A stretch of DNA of 64,000 nt. Source: DATAUD01 sp036268455 (GTDB lineage Bacteria; Verrucomicrobiota; Verrucomicrobiia; Limisphaerales; Palsa-1400). The notes under the pieces were generated by a model. It worked only from the letters and a program-made list of their open reading frames with translations. It was not told the origin of the DNA and made no database searches. Numbering within the stretch: the first letter of the stretch is position 1; every line of letters begins with the position of its first letter. This document shows positions 25,665-34,382 of this stretch, in pieces. The position numbers and the translations under genes are program-made. The DNA lies in assembly GCA_036268455.1 (NCBI GenBank), contig DATAUD010000105.1, forward strand, positions 57,582 to 121,581, written 5' to 3'.

Positions 25665-26788
25665 GCGCGCGGCTGCCAAACTTTTTCAATGCGCTGAAGG
25701 GAATCTGGCTGCTGACGTGGAGGAGCCAATGGACGTGGGCGCGGTTTCCGGGTCGCTTTGGCATGTTGCTGGTGTTGCCGGCGCTGGTCTTGCTCACGGT
25801 TGTGGGGAATCGCGCGTGGATGCGGCGGCACGCGGATTTTGGCAATCCGTACATCCAATTGAACCCGTTTTTCAAGCGTTTGGAAAAGTGGAAGATTCCG
25901 GCGGACGACCGGCAAAAAGCGAAGCTTCTGCAAATTTTCTCGGAGGAATACGCACGGTCGCAAAACTCTTGGCACGAAGTGGCGGTCGAAAGTCCCGAGG
26001 CGCGAAAGGAGCGCTTGGAAAATATGGTCAGCGCTTGTGACCAGAGGATAGTCGATCGGGCGGGGCAAACGTTGAATGAGCAGCAAACGACGGAATTTCA
26101 GGCGTGGGACCAGCGCAATCGCGCGGCAATTCTGGCGCGGCTCGGCGCAACCCAGACGCCGTGGGGCCGGACGGCGCCGTTTTATCATTGGCTGATCGAT
26201 TTTTATTTTTTCATCATCCTGCCGCTGACGTGTGTGCGGGCATGCGGGGCGCTGATCCGGGATGAATTGCAGGCGGACACGCTGGGCTTTCTTGTGACGC
26301 GGCCGGTCAGTCGCGCGCGACTGCTGGTAGCCAAATACGTCTCGCAGGTGGCGTGGCTGGAAATAATATTGCTCGCGGAAACGCTTTTGTTGTTTGCCGC
26401 GGGGGTGATGCGTGACGTTCCGACGCTTGGGACGTTGTTGCCGCTTTTTCTGTTTGCGCAGTTTCTGGCGATTCCGGCGTGGGGCGCGCTGGGGGTTTTA
26501 CTGGGGCAAATTACATCGCGCTACATGGCGGCGGCGCTGATTTACGGGGCTGTGGTGGAACTGGGAATTGGCCAAATCCCGACGAATATAAACACAATCT
26601 CTCTGCTGCGCCATATTGAGACACTATTGTCCCAAAATAGGGCATTGCAAAACGTCTTTAGTTGGGATGTCGGAGGAACGGCGACGGCGATTGCGTCGCT
26701 GATCCTGGCACCCGTAATTTTTATGACCGTAGCGGCTTTGCTATTCAGCCTGCTCGAGTATCACGCCACGTCCGAAATGCAAAAATAG
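25661..26788 (+). CDS. ABC-2 type transporter permease with large extracytoplasmic loop (second of two)
   Basis: A 375-residue membrane protein. After a first membrane segment (MLLVLPALVLLTVVGNRAW, about residues 30-48) comes a hydrophilic region of about 130 residues that is probably extracytoplasmic. The remaining segments follow (YHWLIDFYFFIILPLTCV, VAWLEIILLAETLLLFAAGV, FLAIPAWGALGVLLG, VIFMTVAALLFSLLEY). The cytoplasmic coupling region is LIRDELQADTLGFLVTRPVSR, matching its counterpart in the first permease. The ATGA overlap ties it to the second ATPase. The long loop is typical of permeases that handle a peptide, lipid or envelope component. Confidence 0.8.
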   Translation: MSARLPNFFNALKGIWLLTWRSQWTWARFPGRFGMLLVLPALVLLTVVGNRAWMRRHADFGNPYIQLNPFFKRLEKWKIPADDRQKAKLLQIFSEEYARSQNSWHEVAVESPEARKERLENMVSACDQRIVDRAGQTLNEQQTTEFQAWDQRNRAAILARLGATQTPWGRTAPFYHWLIDFYFFIILPLTCVRACGALIRDELQADTLGFLVTRPVSRARLLVAKYVSQVAWLEIILLAETLLLFAAGVMRDVPTLGTLLPLFLFAQFLAIPAWGALGVLLGQITSRYMAAALIYGAVVELGIGQIPTNINTISLLRHIETLLSQNRALQNVFSWDVGGTATAIASLILAPVIFMTVAALLFSLLEYHATSEMQK

Positions 26789-26983
26789 TCAGTGTCGCCC
26801 CTTTAAGACTGTCGGACACAACAACATAACGATCCCGACCAAAAGCACGGCGATCACCGACCAGGAGGCTCGGGAATGCACCCCTGGACCAAAATGGCGG
26901 TAAATGAAAGCGATGAGAATGACCAAACCCGCGCATTGGAAAAGTTCCTGCCCGGTTATATGGTGGTGACGCCGCATTATCAT
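26789..26983 (-). CDS. Small two-helix membrane protein, unknown
   Basis: A 64-residue protein with two hydrophobic segments (ELFQCAGLVILIAFIYRHF and SVIAVLLVGIVMLLCPTVL) and a His-rich N-terminus (MIMRRHHHITG). No family is recognised. It begins 58 bases after the purE stop on the same strand, so it may be the last gene of that operon, and its stop abuts the convergent permease stop. The hydrophobic periodicity supports a real gene, but confidence is moderate. Confidence 0.5.
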   Translation of the reverse strand: MIMRRHHHITGQELFQCAGLVILIAFIYRHFGPGVHSRASWSVIAVLLVGIVMLLCPTVLKGRH

Positions 26984-27041
26984 AGTTGCCTATTGACAAC
27001 TAGATAGCACTGACTGTGCCAATGCGGATGTGGGGATCGAA

Positions 27042-27545
27042 TTACGACCGCTTGATTTCTCGATTGGCGAGGCCGCGCTCGGTTTGCTTTTTGCGGAAAT
27101 CCTCGTAGGCGCGGCGATGTTCGGGATATTTGTTGCCGAGAATGGCGGCGGCAAGCAGCGCGGCATTGACTGCGCCGGGCTTTCCAATGGCCAATGTGCC
27201 GACAGGAATTCCGCCGGGCATTTGAACCATCGAAAGCAGGGAGTCCATTCCGTGCAGGGACTTGGATTCCATCGGGACGCCCAGGACGGGTAGCGGGGTT
27301 TTCGCGGCGGTTACGCCGGCAAGGTGGGCGGCGCCACCGGCGGCGGCGATGATGACTTCCAGACCGCGCGAAGCGGCGGTGGAAGCCCACTCGAATAAAA
27401 GGTCGGGAGTGCGATGGGCGGAAATGACCTGGACTTCGTGCGGAATTTTTAATTCGGCCAGTTGATTGGCGGCGTGCTGCATGGTTTCCCAATCGGATTG
27501 GCTGCCCATGATGACACCAACGAGCGCTTTTTGTGCTTCAGACAT
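27042..27545 (-). CDS. purE: N5-carboxyaminoimidazole ribonucleotide mutase
   Basis: A 167-residue class I PurE that converts N5-CAIR to CAIR in purine synthesis. Hallmarks are VIMGSQSDWETM near residue 10, ISAHRTPDLLFEW with the catalytic His, AAAGGAAHLAG and VLGVPMESKSLHGMDSLLS with VQMPGGIPVGTLAIG. The length is normal. The ATG at 27545 is the start; longer versions have no family sequence. It follows dsbD on the same strand by 7 bases. purK is not in the window. Confidence 0.96.
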   Translation of the reverse strand: MSEAQKALVGVIMGSQSDWETMQHAANQLAELKIPHEVQVISAHRTPDLLFEWASTAASRGLEVIIAAAGGAAHLAGVTAAKTPLPVLGVPMESKSLHGMDSLLSMVQMPGGIPVGTLAIGKPGAVNAALLAAAILGNKYPEHRRAYEDFRKKQTERGLANREIKRS

Positions 27546-27552
27546 CCAAAAT

Positions 27553-29622
27553 TTATTGCGCGGCGCGTGCCAGGGCGTCAAGGACGATTGAAGGAGTGAG
27601 GATCACGGGCAGGACTTCGGGCGGTTTGGAGACCTCTTTGGAATAGACAAGCACGAGGGGAACGCCACCGCGATTATACTGCTGCAATTCGGCGGCGATG
27701 CCGGGGTCCTCGCGCGTGAAATCGCCGACGAAGGCGACCGCGCCCATTTGTTTGAGCTTGGCGCGAGTGCGGGTGATTTCGAGGCTGGTGCGTTTGTTGA
27801 CCTGACAGGTCAGGCAGCTTTTCGCGGTGAAATCAACGAGCGCTGGGTGGCCGTCGCGCTGGGCTTGCTCGACCGCTTGCGGAGTCCAGGGTTGCCATTG
27901 GATGGCGGACTGGTCGGGGGCGGTTTCGAGGCGCAAACCAAAATCGGCGGCGAGGATGACAAGGCAAATGACGGCGGCCAATCCTTTCCGTTGAGCGCCG
28001 CGTTGGACGAATTCGCCCCAAATCCACGCCACCATCGCAAGGACCACCAGAAAAAGAGCGAGCCAGAGGATTTCGTCGCCAGTCGCGGAGAGCCACATGA
28101 GCCAGACGGCGGTCGCGAGCATTGGGAAGCCCATGGCGATTTTGAATTTTTCCATCCATGCGCCGGGTTTGGGAAGGAGTTTGAGCCAGCGGGGTTGCAC
28201 GCAGAGGAGCACGAAGGGAAACGCAAAACCGACGCCCGCCGCGGCGAACACGGCGACGATGACCGAGGCGGATTGCGTGAAGGCAAAGGCCAGCGCGGCG
28301 CCCAGGAAGGGGGCGGTGCATGGGGTGGCCAAAACGGTGGCGAGCACGCCGTTGAAAAACGCGCCGGACGCGCCCTGGCGTGAGGCCAGATCGCTGGCGG
28401 CCCCGGCGGCGCGCGAACTGAGCGTAATCTCAAAGACGCCGAAAAGATTCAGGGCGATGAGGGTCATCAAAATCGTGAGGGCGAATTGGAATTTGGGATT
28501 GCGGAAGGCGTCGCCCCAGTTGGCGATTCCGCCCGCGTGCTGCACGCCGATGGCAAGGCCGGCCAAAACCAAAAATGAAACAATCACGCCGAGGCCGTAA
28601 ATGGCGCCGAGCGTTCGCACGCGGCCCGGGGCTTCGGCTGATTGTTTGACAAAGCCGAGGACCTTGAGCGCGATTATCGGGAGAACGCACGGCATGATGT
28701 TGAGAATCAGCCCGCCCAAAAACGCGAAGAACAGGATTGTCAGCAGCGAGCCGGGCGCGACGGACGGAGTTTTGGCGGAGGGCGAATTGATGGGCAGATC
28801 GACTTCCACCGCGACGGGGGTGGAGGAATCCAGTTTGCCGACGAGAATTCCCGCGAGGTGATCGGGCCATTTGGTGGTGTTCGTCGAGATGGTTTTTTGC
28901 AGGCGCACTACGTCCGGGCCGCTGGACAGAGTCGTCGTCGTGTTTTGCGTATCGAAATTGGTGTTGGCGTAGGGATAGAAATCGGCGGGGGCGGCGTTGG
29001 TTTTCCATTCGATGATCACCGGGCGGGAATTGCTCTGCGATAAAAGATTTCCCCAGGACGCGGAGGCTTCGCCGGGGCTTGCGCGTCCCGGGATTTTGCG
29101 GCGCCATTCTTCGAGGAGGGAGGCGTCGGCGGAGGGCTTGGGTTGATCGGCAATCGCGAGCGTGGCAGAGGCGTCACCGGAGGCCATGACGCAAATGTCC
29201 GAGCATTCCATCCAGTGGGCGGCGGCCTTCAATTCGACAGGGCCTGGGTGCAGGTCTTTGGCCAGGGTGATCGCGGTCAGCAGGATGACTTTGTTGGTAT
29301 AGATGTAGGTTACGATTGGGGTGTCGCCGGCGGCTTCGGACGATTTGGCGGGAACGGGCCAATTGATTTCGCCGGCTGAAACGCCAGGCGGGAGTTGCCA
29401 GTCGATTTTTGTGGGATCACCGGCGTCGCCGCCATTCCGCCAATACGTGTGCCAGGGCGCGGGCATGTCCATTTCGAGACCGGCCCAAATGGTGTCGCCC
29501 GGCCGCGCGGCGTCGGCGGAAAGAAGCAAGCGGATTTGAGTTTTCGGAGGGCCGAAGGCAGAGCAAGGGAGGGCCATCGCGACAATGGCCGCCAGCCACA
29601 AGAGCCTTCGTAAAACACTCAC
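27553..29622 (-). CDS. dsbD: DsbD-family thiol:disulfide interchange protein
   Basis: A 689-residue protein. A signal peptide (residues 1-22) is followed by an N-terminal immunoglobulin-like domain with the Cys pair in MECSDICVMAS. An eight-helix DsbD/CcdA transmembrane domain covers about residues 290-560 and has the two intramembrane Cys in IMPCVLPIIALKV and ATPCTAPFLGAAL. The C-terminal thioredoxin domain carries DFTAKSCLTCQVNKR near residue 603. This is the full pathway for passing electrons from cytoplasmic thioredoxin to the periplasm. It may supply the TlpA-like protein at 4009 and the cytochrome-like proteins at 15154 and 17348. It lies 30 bases downstream of rplS. Confidence 0.9.
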   Translation of the reverse strand: MSVLRRLLWLAAIVAMALPCSAFGPPKTQIRLLLSADAARPGDTIWAGLEMDMPAPWHTYWRNGGDAGDPTKIDWQLPPGVSAGEINWPVPAKSSEAAGDTPIVTYIYTNKVILLTAITLAKDLHPGPVELKAAAHWMECSDICVMASGDASATLAIADQPKPSADASLLEEWRRKIPGRASPGEASASWGNLLSQSNSRPVIIEWKTNAAPADFYPYANTNFDTQNTTTTLSSGPDVVRLQKTISTNTTKWPDHLAGILVGKLDSSTPVAVEVDLPINSPSAKTPSVAPGSLLTILFFAFLGGLILNIMPCVLPIIALKVLGFVKQSAEAPGRVRTLGAIYGLGVIVSFLVLAGLAIGVQHAGGIANWGDAFRNPKFQFALTILMTLIALNLFGVFEITLSSRAAGAASDLASRQGASGAFFNGVLATVLATPCTAPFLGAALAFAFTQSASVIVAVFAAAGVGFAFPFVLLCVQPRWLKLLPKPGAWMEKFKIAMGFPMLATAVWLMWLSATGDEILWLALFLVVLAMVAWIWGEFVQRGAQRKGLAAVICLVILAADFGLRLETAPDQSAIQWQPWTPQAVEQAQRDGHPALVDFTAKSCLTCQVNKRTSLEITRTRAKLKQMGAVAFVGDFTREDPGIAAELQQYNRGGVPLVLVYSKEVSKPPEVLPVILTPSIVLDALARAAQ

Positions 29623-29652
29623 GGCTCAATATGCGTTGTTTTGGGCGAACCG

Positions 29653-30036
29653 CTACTTGGCCGCCGCTGCGGCTGCGTGGGTTCGGCCCTCTTTTTCTTT
29701 GACGAGGGTGGCGCCTTTGCCGATGCGCTGGCGGAGATAAGTCAATTTCGCGCGGCGGACGGCTCCTCTACGCTCGATTTCAACCTTGTCGATGCGGGGG
29801 GAATGCACCGGGAAAATGCGTTCGACTCCTTCGCCGTAACTGATGCGCCGGACGGTGAACATTTCGTTCAATCCGTGTCCGCGCCGTCCAATTACCACGC
29901 CGGAAAAAATCTGGATGCGTTCCTTGTCGCCTTCGATCACTTTGGTGTGAACGCGCACGCTGTCGCCGACTCCGAATGCCGAGGCGGACTTGCGATATTG
30001 CTCTGTTTCAATTTTGTCTAACAATGCCTGGTTCAT
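29653..30036 (-). CDS. rplS: 50S ribosomal protein L19
   Basis: A 127-residue L19 located at the 30S-50S interface. Typical phrases are FGVGDSVRVHTKVIEGDKER, IQIFSGVVIGRRGHG and RRAKLTYLRQRIGKGA. The ATG at 30036 (MNQALLDKIE) matches the family start. An upstream TTG at 30057 overlaps the trmD end and is not needed. It ends with an Ala-rich tail (HAAAAAAK), a mild extension. It is the last classical gene of the rpsP-khpA-trmD-rplS operon. Confidence 0.97.
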   Translation of the reverse strand: MNQALLDKIETEQYRKSASAFGVGDSVRVHTKVIEGDKERIQIFSGVVIGRRGHGLNEMFTVRRISYGEGVERIFPVHSPRIDKVEIERRGAVRRAKLTYLRQRIGKGATLVKEKEGRTHAAAAAAK

Positions 30037-30049
30037 AAAATCAAAATCT

Positions 30050-30733
30050 TTACTCAACGTTTTTCTTCCGCCACAAATCCGGCCGGCGCGCCTGCGTTCT
30101 CAAAGCCGCCTGCTCCCGCCGCCACTTCTCAATCTCCGCGTGGTTGCCCGACAACAACACCGGCGGGACCTTCAAGCCCCGATACTCACCCGGCCGCGTG
30201 TAGTGCGGATATTCCAGCAACCCGTGGCTGAACGATTCGTCCAACGAGCTTTGATCATCGCCCAAAGCGCCCGGCAACAACCGCGTCACCGCATCGATCA
30301 CCACCATTGCGGCGAGCGAACCGTTGGTCAGGACGTAGTCCCCGATGGACAATTCGTCGTCGGCCAACTCCTGCCGCACGCGTTCATCGACGCCTTCGTA
30401 AGCGCCGCAAATAAAAAGCAGCCTTGCCTCGGTCGCCAGTTCCCGCGCGGCGCTTTGGTCAAAGACGCGCCCCGCTGGGGACATCAAAATGACCCTGGTG
30501 CCTTCGTCCGCCAGGGCCTCGACCGCCTCAAAAATCGGTTCCGGCTTGAGCACCATGCCTGGGCCGCCGCCGAACGGCCTGTCATCGACCGTTTTGTAAT
30601 TGTCGTGCGTGTAATCCCGCAGATTGCGCACGCGCAAATCCAGCAGGCCCGATTTTCTGGCGCGCTGGATAATGCTCACGTCCACCGGTCCCGTGAACAT
30701 CTCCGGGAACAACGTGAGCAAGTCTATTCTCAA
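30050..30733 (-). CDS. trmD: tRNA (guanine-N1)-methyltransferase
   Basis: A 227-residue SPOUT methyltransferase that makes m1G37 in tRNAs. The knot and active site are visible as RPFGGGPGMVLKPEP, LMSPAGRVFDQ, ICGAYEGVDERVRQEL and SIGDYVLTNGSLAAMVVIDA. The start is a TTG at 30733 that overlaps the khpA stop (TTGA), giving MRIDLLTLFPEMF. This agrees with the family's N-terminus, whereas longer readings do not. TTG with overlap indicates strong translational coupling to khpA. Confidence 0.96.
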   Translation of the reverse strand: MRIDLLTLFPEMFTGPVDVSIIQRARKSGLLDLRVRNLRDYTHDNYKTVDDRPFGGGPGMVLKPEPIFEAVEALADEGTRVILMSPAGRVFDQSAARELATEARLLFICGAYEGVDERVRQELADDELSIGDYVLTNGSLAAMVVIDAVTRLLPGALGDDQSSLDESFSHGLLEYPHYTRPGEYRGLKVPPVLLSGNHAEIEKWRREQAALRTQARRPDLWRKKNVE

Positions 30734-30978
30734 GCGGGCGCCGGCTTGTCCTCGACGATTTCCAGGGTGCAACGCAAATTCTTTTTCGCGCTCCCGGCCA
30801 GGAGCAGCGAACGGAGCGCGTTGATGGTCATTCCCTGGCGTCCGATGACTTTGCCGACATCGTCCGGGTGCATCCGCAACTCGTAAATGGTCAGGGCGTC
30901 CTTGACCACCGGGGTGACGGTGACGTCATCCGGGTGATTGACCAGCCCTTTGACCACGTATTCCAAAAAGGCTTGCAT
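30730..30978 (-). CDS. khpA: KhpA-type KH-domain RNA-binding protein
   Basis: An 82-residue single KH-domain protein. The family pattern is MQAFLEYVVKGLVNHPDDV, then YELRMHPDDVGKVIGRQGM with the GxxG loop (GRQG), then INALRSLL. KhpA binds RNA broadly and affects cell division and translation in Gram-positive bacteria. It occupies the usual ylqC position after rpsP. The rimM gene that normally follows is missing here. The 3' end overlaps the trmD TTG start. Confidence 0.93.
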   Translation of the reverse strand: MQAFLEYVVKGLVNHPDDVTVTPVVKDALTIYELRMHPDDVGKVIGRQGMTINALRSLLLAGSAKKNLRCTLEIVEDKPAPA

Positions 30979-30991
30979 AAGCCATTACAAA

Positions 30992-31249
30992 TCAGGCCGG
31001 GACGGCGGCGGCCTTGCTCAGTTTTTTGATGAAGCTGGCGACGGTTTCGCTGGGCTGCGCGCCCTTGCTTATCCAGTATTTGGCGCGGTCCATGTCCAGC
31101 TTGCAGTTATCGCCTTTTTTGAGGGGCTGATAGCTGCCGATTTCCTCAATGAATTTGCCGTCCCGCGGACTGCGGGAATCGGCGACAACAACGCGGAAAT
31201 AGGGAGCGTTTTTTGCTCCAACCCGCTTCAAACGAATTCGCACGGCCAT
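30992..31249 (-). CDS. rpsP: 30S ribosomal protein S16
   Basis: An 85-residue S16. It begins MAVRIRLKRVGAKNAPYFRV and contains DGKFIEEIGSYQPLKK and ISKGAQPSETVASFIKKL. The ATG at 31249 is the standard start. It is the first gene of the operon rpsP-khpA-trmD-rplS and is divergent from the chemosensory operon at 31446. A GC-rich hairpin (CCGCCGCTTCGGCGG near 31305-31320) lies in its leader region. Confidence 0.97.
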   Translation of the reverse strand: MAVRIRLKRVGAKNAPYFRVVVADSRSPRDGKFIEEIGSYQPLKKGDNCKLDMDRAKYWISKGAQPSETVASFIKKLSKAAAVPA

Positions 31250-31388
31250 AATAAAATAAAATTCTGTCCACTGTGGCGGCGGCAAACCACAAATTTCCTG
31301 CCACCCGCCGCTTCGGCGGCGTCCAAAAGGAGGGAGAGAGTAAGCGCGACCCTGAATGTTGGCAAGCCCCTTTTTTTCGCTGTGCGAA

Positions 31389-31417
31389 TTGACATCGGGT
31401 TGTTTTATTGCGATAGT
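31389..31417 (+). promoter_or_regulatory. Candidate sigma-70 promoter of the chemosensory operon
   Basis: A perfect TTGACA (-35, 31389-31394) and GATAGT (-10, 31412-31417) with a 17-base spacer. Transcription would begin about 22 bases before the ATG of the first CheY-like gene at 31446. Confidence 0.5.
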
Positions 31418-31445
31418 GCGGTTTGTCGCATTGGCAGAGTTGGAC

Positions 31446-31877
31446 ATGCAAAAGCCTATATTACTCCTAGTCGAGGATTCCGAAGACGACGCATTCATAT
31501 TTCGGTGGACGTTCGAGAAGTCTGGAAGCGACCTTGACGTTTGCCATGTGACCAATGGCGCCCAAGCCATTGAGTATCTCAGCAAGGCAGGCGGCCCCGA
31601 AGGGCTGCCGCGGATCGTCCTGCTGGATTTGAAGATGCCGCAGTTGAACGGATTCGACGTGCTGAGTTGGATGAAGGAGCAAACTTTTTCGTGCCCGGTG
31701 CCGGTGGTGGTTGTGAGCGGTTCGGACCAGGAGGAGGATAGAGAGAGGGCGCGTTCATTAGGGGCGGCTGCTTATTTCGTTAAGCCGGTGACGGTGGCGG
31801 ATCTTCAGCGGATTTTCGATTATATTCCGGCGGGTCGGAAAGATTCCGGGCTTGCGGGAACGGGAGCGCACATTTGA
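31446..31877 (+). CDS. Single-domain response regulator (CheY/Rcp1 type), first gene of chemosensory operon
   Basis: A 143-residue stand-alone receiver domain. The acidic residues EDSEDD are at about 12-17, the phosphoacceptor Asp is in VLLDLKMPQLNG near residue 60, the Thr/Ser site is VVVVSGSDQ and the Lys is in AYFVKPVT. The ILLVEDSEDDAFI opening is typical of Rcp1-like regulators that pair with phytochrome or GAF kinases. The last gene of the operon encodes a PAS-GAF kinase, so it could be its target as well as CheA's. Its stop overlaps the cheA start. Confidence 0.88.
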   Translation: MQKPILLLVEDSEDDAFIFRWTFEKSGSDLDVCHVTNGAQAIEYLSKAGGPEGLPRIVLLDLKMPQLNGFDVLSWMKEQTFSCPVPVVVVSGSDQEEDRERARSLGAAAYFVKPVTVADLQRIFDYIPAGRKDSGLAGTGAHI

Positions 31878-33889
31878 ACGGCGAAAATCCACTGGTTTTA
31901 GATCCGGAGCTTCTGGACGATTTTTTCGCGGAGGCGGACGAGCACTTGCTCGATATCCGGCGAGCGCTTGTTCAACTTGAGGCATCGGTGGGGAAGGCGC
32001 ATCCAGACCCGAAAATCATTGAGGAGCTTTTTCGAAATTTTCATTCATTTAAGGGAATTTCAGCGATTGTAGGACTAAGACCGGCCGAGGCGGTTGCTCA
32101 CGCGGCGGAGGATTTTCTGCGTTTGATGAGGAGCGGGAAGTCGGCGTTGACGGGGAAAGGGTTGGAAGTTCTGATGGCGGCGGCGCAGAAATCCGAGCAG
32201 GTTGTCGGGGCTTTTCGGTTGCGCAAGCCATTGCCGGGGTATGAATCGTTGCAGGCGGAGCTGAAGCAGCAGTGCGAGGAGGCTTCGACATCCAATTCGC
32301 CCGCCCAGGCCGCGCAAAAAAAAACGACACCGTCTGATGCGGATTTATTGACAAAGGTGGAGGAGGCGAAAGCAGGGGGAATGCTTTTGTGGAGATACAC
32401 ATTTTCGCCGTCGCACGAATTGAACGCGCGCGGGGTCAACCTGGATGTCATTCGCGAAGAGTTGTTGAAATTCGGCGAGATACTCAAGTCCACATCCATG
32501 GTCAAAGGACAGGGGGAGATTGCTTTTGAATTTCTGGTGGCGACGAAGGAGACGCCGACGGACATTGCCGCATGGGAAGCCAAGGGTGTGACGGTCCAAT
32601 CCGCGGAGCAGCCGGAAGCGGGGGCGAAGCCCGCGTTGGAAGACCCGGCGCACAATCCGTTTCTTGCGCCTTCGCACGTTGTGCGGGTGGATTTGAAACG
32701 GCTGGATGACTTGATGCGGATCACGGGCGAGATGGTGATTCACCGGTCGCGCCTGGAGGCGCAATTGGCGCGGATCGGCGGGACGCGGGTGGATCTTCGC
32801 GGGGTGCAGGAAGTCAGCGGGGGATTGGGGCGCTCGTTGCGAGGTTTGCGCGAGGCAATCATGCGGGTTCGCATGGTTCCTGTCGCCGAGATTTTTACGC
32901 GGATGCCATTTGTCGTGAGGGACCTTGCGCGGCAGACACAAAAGAAAGTGCGGCTAAAACTGGAGGGCCAGGAGACCGCCTGCGACAAGTATTTGATCGA
33001 ACGGCTGAAGGACCCGCTGCTTCACATGGTAAGAAACGCGTTCAGCCACGGAGTCGAAACGCCGGAGGAACGGCGGGCGGCGTCAAAACCGGAGGAGGCG
33101 ACAATAGAATTAAGGGCTTCGACATCCGCTGATTCGGTGGTGATAGAAGTGCGGGATGACGGGAAGGGAATCAATCCCAACGCGGTGATTCAACGGGCGA
33201 AGAAACTGGGCATGGAGGTTCCCGAAGTGGTGAACGAGGCGGAGATACTGAGGATTTTGTGCGCCCACGGTTTCTCGACACGAGACGACGCGGACCACGC
33301 GGCGGGACGCGGTGTGGGAATGGCGGTGGTGGCGTCCACCGTGCGGGAGCTTGGAGGGACGCTCGCGCTGGAAAGCGAAGAGGGCAGAGGAGCGCGATTT
33401 ACGCTTCGCTTTCCGATGACGCTGGCAATTGCCGAGACGTTGATTGTCACCGCGGCTGGACAAACTTGCGCGGTTCCCCAAAATGTTGTCCGTGAAATTC
33501 TGCACGCGACGGAGGAGCAGATTGAGCGCGTCAACGGGATCGAGGCGATTGCGTATCGCTCGGGTGTTTTGCCGGTGGTGCGGCTGGCGGGGCTTTTCCG
33601 GCTGACGAGCACGGTGAAAGAGAAGTTGTGGGTGTTGGTGATCAGTTCCGAACGGGGAAGCATTGGGCTTGTGACGGAGAAAGTGCTGGGGCAGCGCGAG
33701 GTGGTTGTGCGGGCGCTTCGCGATCCGTTGATTCAAACGCCGGGAATCAGCGGCGCGACAGAACTGGGGGACGGAAAGCCGGTGTTGATTTTGGACGGGG
33801 CGGCGCTCACGAGCGGGAATGTGATGCCGCCAGAACGAACCGCGGTGTCCGCGGGGAAAAATGGATTTGAGATGGAGCAGAAACTATGA
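31874..33889 (+). CDS. cheA: Chemotaxis histidine kinase CheA
   Basis: A 671-residue CheA. The HPt domain (residues 10-110) has the phosphorylated His in NFHSFKG near residue 57. A P2-like region (about 165-240, YTFSPSHELNARGVNLDV) follows, then the dimerisation helices with EMVIHRSRLEAQL. The kinase domain has N box HMVRNAFSHGVETPEER near 384 and G boxes VRDDGKGINPNA and GRGVGMAVV. A CheW-like domain (about 510-640) is at the end. In most CheA proteins the N box reads N-A-x-D-H-G; here Asp is Ser. The start is TTG at 31874, overlapping the upstream stop. Confidence 0.92.
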   Translation: MNGENPLVLDPELLDDFFAEADEHLLDIRRALVQLEASVGKAHPDPKIIEELFRNFHSFKGISAIVGLRPAEAVAHAAEDFLRLMRSGKSALTGKGLEVLMAAAQKSEQVVGAFRLRKPLPGYESLQAELKQQCEEASTSNSPAQAAQKKTTPSDADLLTKVEEAKAGGMLLWRYTFSPSHELNARGVNLDVIREELLKFGEILKSTSMVKGQGEIAFEFLVATKETPTDIAAWEAKGVTVQSAEQPEAGAKPALEDPAHNPFLAPSHVVRVDLKRLDDLMRITGEMVIHRSRLEAQLARIGGTRVDLRGVQEVSGGLGRSLRGLREAIMRVRMVPVAEIFTRMPFVVRDLARQTQKKVRLKLEGQETACDKYLIERLKDPLLHMVRNAFSHGVETPEERRAASKPEEATIELRASTSADSVVIEVRDDGKGINPNAVIQRAKKLGMEVPEVVNEAEILRILCAHGFSTRDDADHAAGRGVGMAVVASTVRELGGTLALESEEGRGARFTLRFPMTLAIAETLIVTAAGQTCAVPQNVVREILHATEEQIERVNGIEAIAYRSGVLPVVRLAGLFRLTSTVKEKLWVLVISSERGSIGLVTEKVLGQREVVVRALRDPLIQTPGISGATELGDGKPVLILDGAALTSGNVMPPERTAVSAGKNGFEMEQKL

Positions 33890-34368
33890 GCGCCACCAGT
33901 GAATCGTATGTGCTTTTTGAACTGGCCGGGAGCCTTTACGGGATCCCGAGCGGGAGCGTGCAGCACATCGAGATGCTCGAGCAAGTGACTCTTGTGCCGA
34001 ACGCGAAACCGGCGATCGAAGGGGTTGTGTTTTCGCGGGGCGAGGTGATGCCGGCGTTGAATTTGCGGGTGCGGTTTGGTTTTCCACGCGAGGAAAATAC
34101 GGTGCGGACCCGGATAGTGTTTACGAAGGTCCACGACCGGACGGTGGGGCTGATTGTGGATAGCGCGAGAGAATTTCGAAATTTCCCGAAAGAGAGCATC
34201 CGGCCCATCGACGAGACGCTCACGGGAATCAACGGCAAGTATTTGACAGCGGTGACCAAGGCGGGGGACCGGCTGGTGCTGATCCTGGACCTGGAGGCGA
34301 TTTTGAATGTGGATGATGTCCAATTGCCTTCGGCCCCCACCATGCTAGCTGCGACCCCAACCTCCTGA
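33886..34368 (+). CDS. cheW: Chemotaxis coupling protein CheW
   Basis: A 160-residue CheW-domain protein that links the receptor array to CheA. It begins YVLFELAGSLYGIPSGSVQHI, and contains VEGVVFSRGEVMPALNLRVRFG-type sequence (here IEGVVFSRGEVMPAL) and TVGLIVDSAREF. The ATGA overlap with cheA and the 14-base gap to the mcp gene indicate one transcript. A perfect AGGA-type site precedes the next gene. Confidence 0.92.
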   Translation: MSATSESYVLFELAGSLYGIPSGSVQHIEMLEQVTLVPNAKPAIEGVVFSRGEVMPALNLRVRFGFPREENTVRTRIVFTKVHDRTVGLIVDSAREFRNFPKESIRPIDETLTGINGKYLTAVTKAGDRLVLILDLEAILNVDDVQLPSAPTMLAATPTS

Positions 34369-34382
34369 CGAAAGGAAGATTT

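Noticed and set aside
31305..31320. GC-rich hairpin CCGCCGCTTCGGCGG upstream of rpsP as a terminator
   Set aside because: It has no following T tract on either strand and lies inside a divergent promoter region, so terminator function is not supported.
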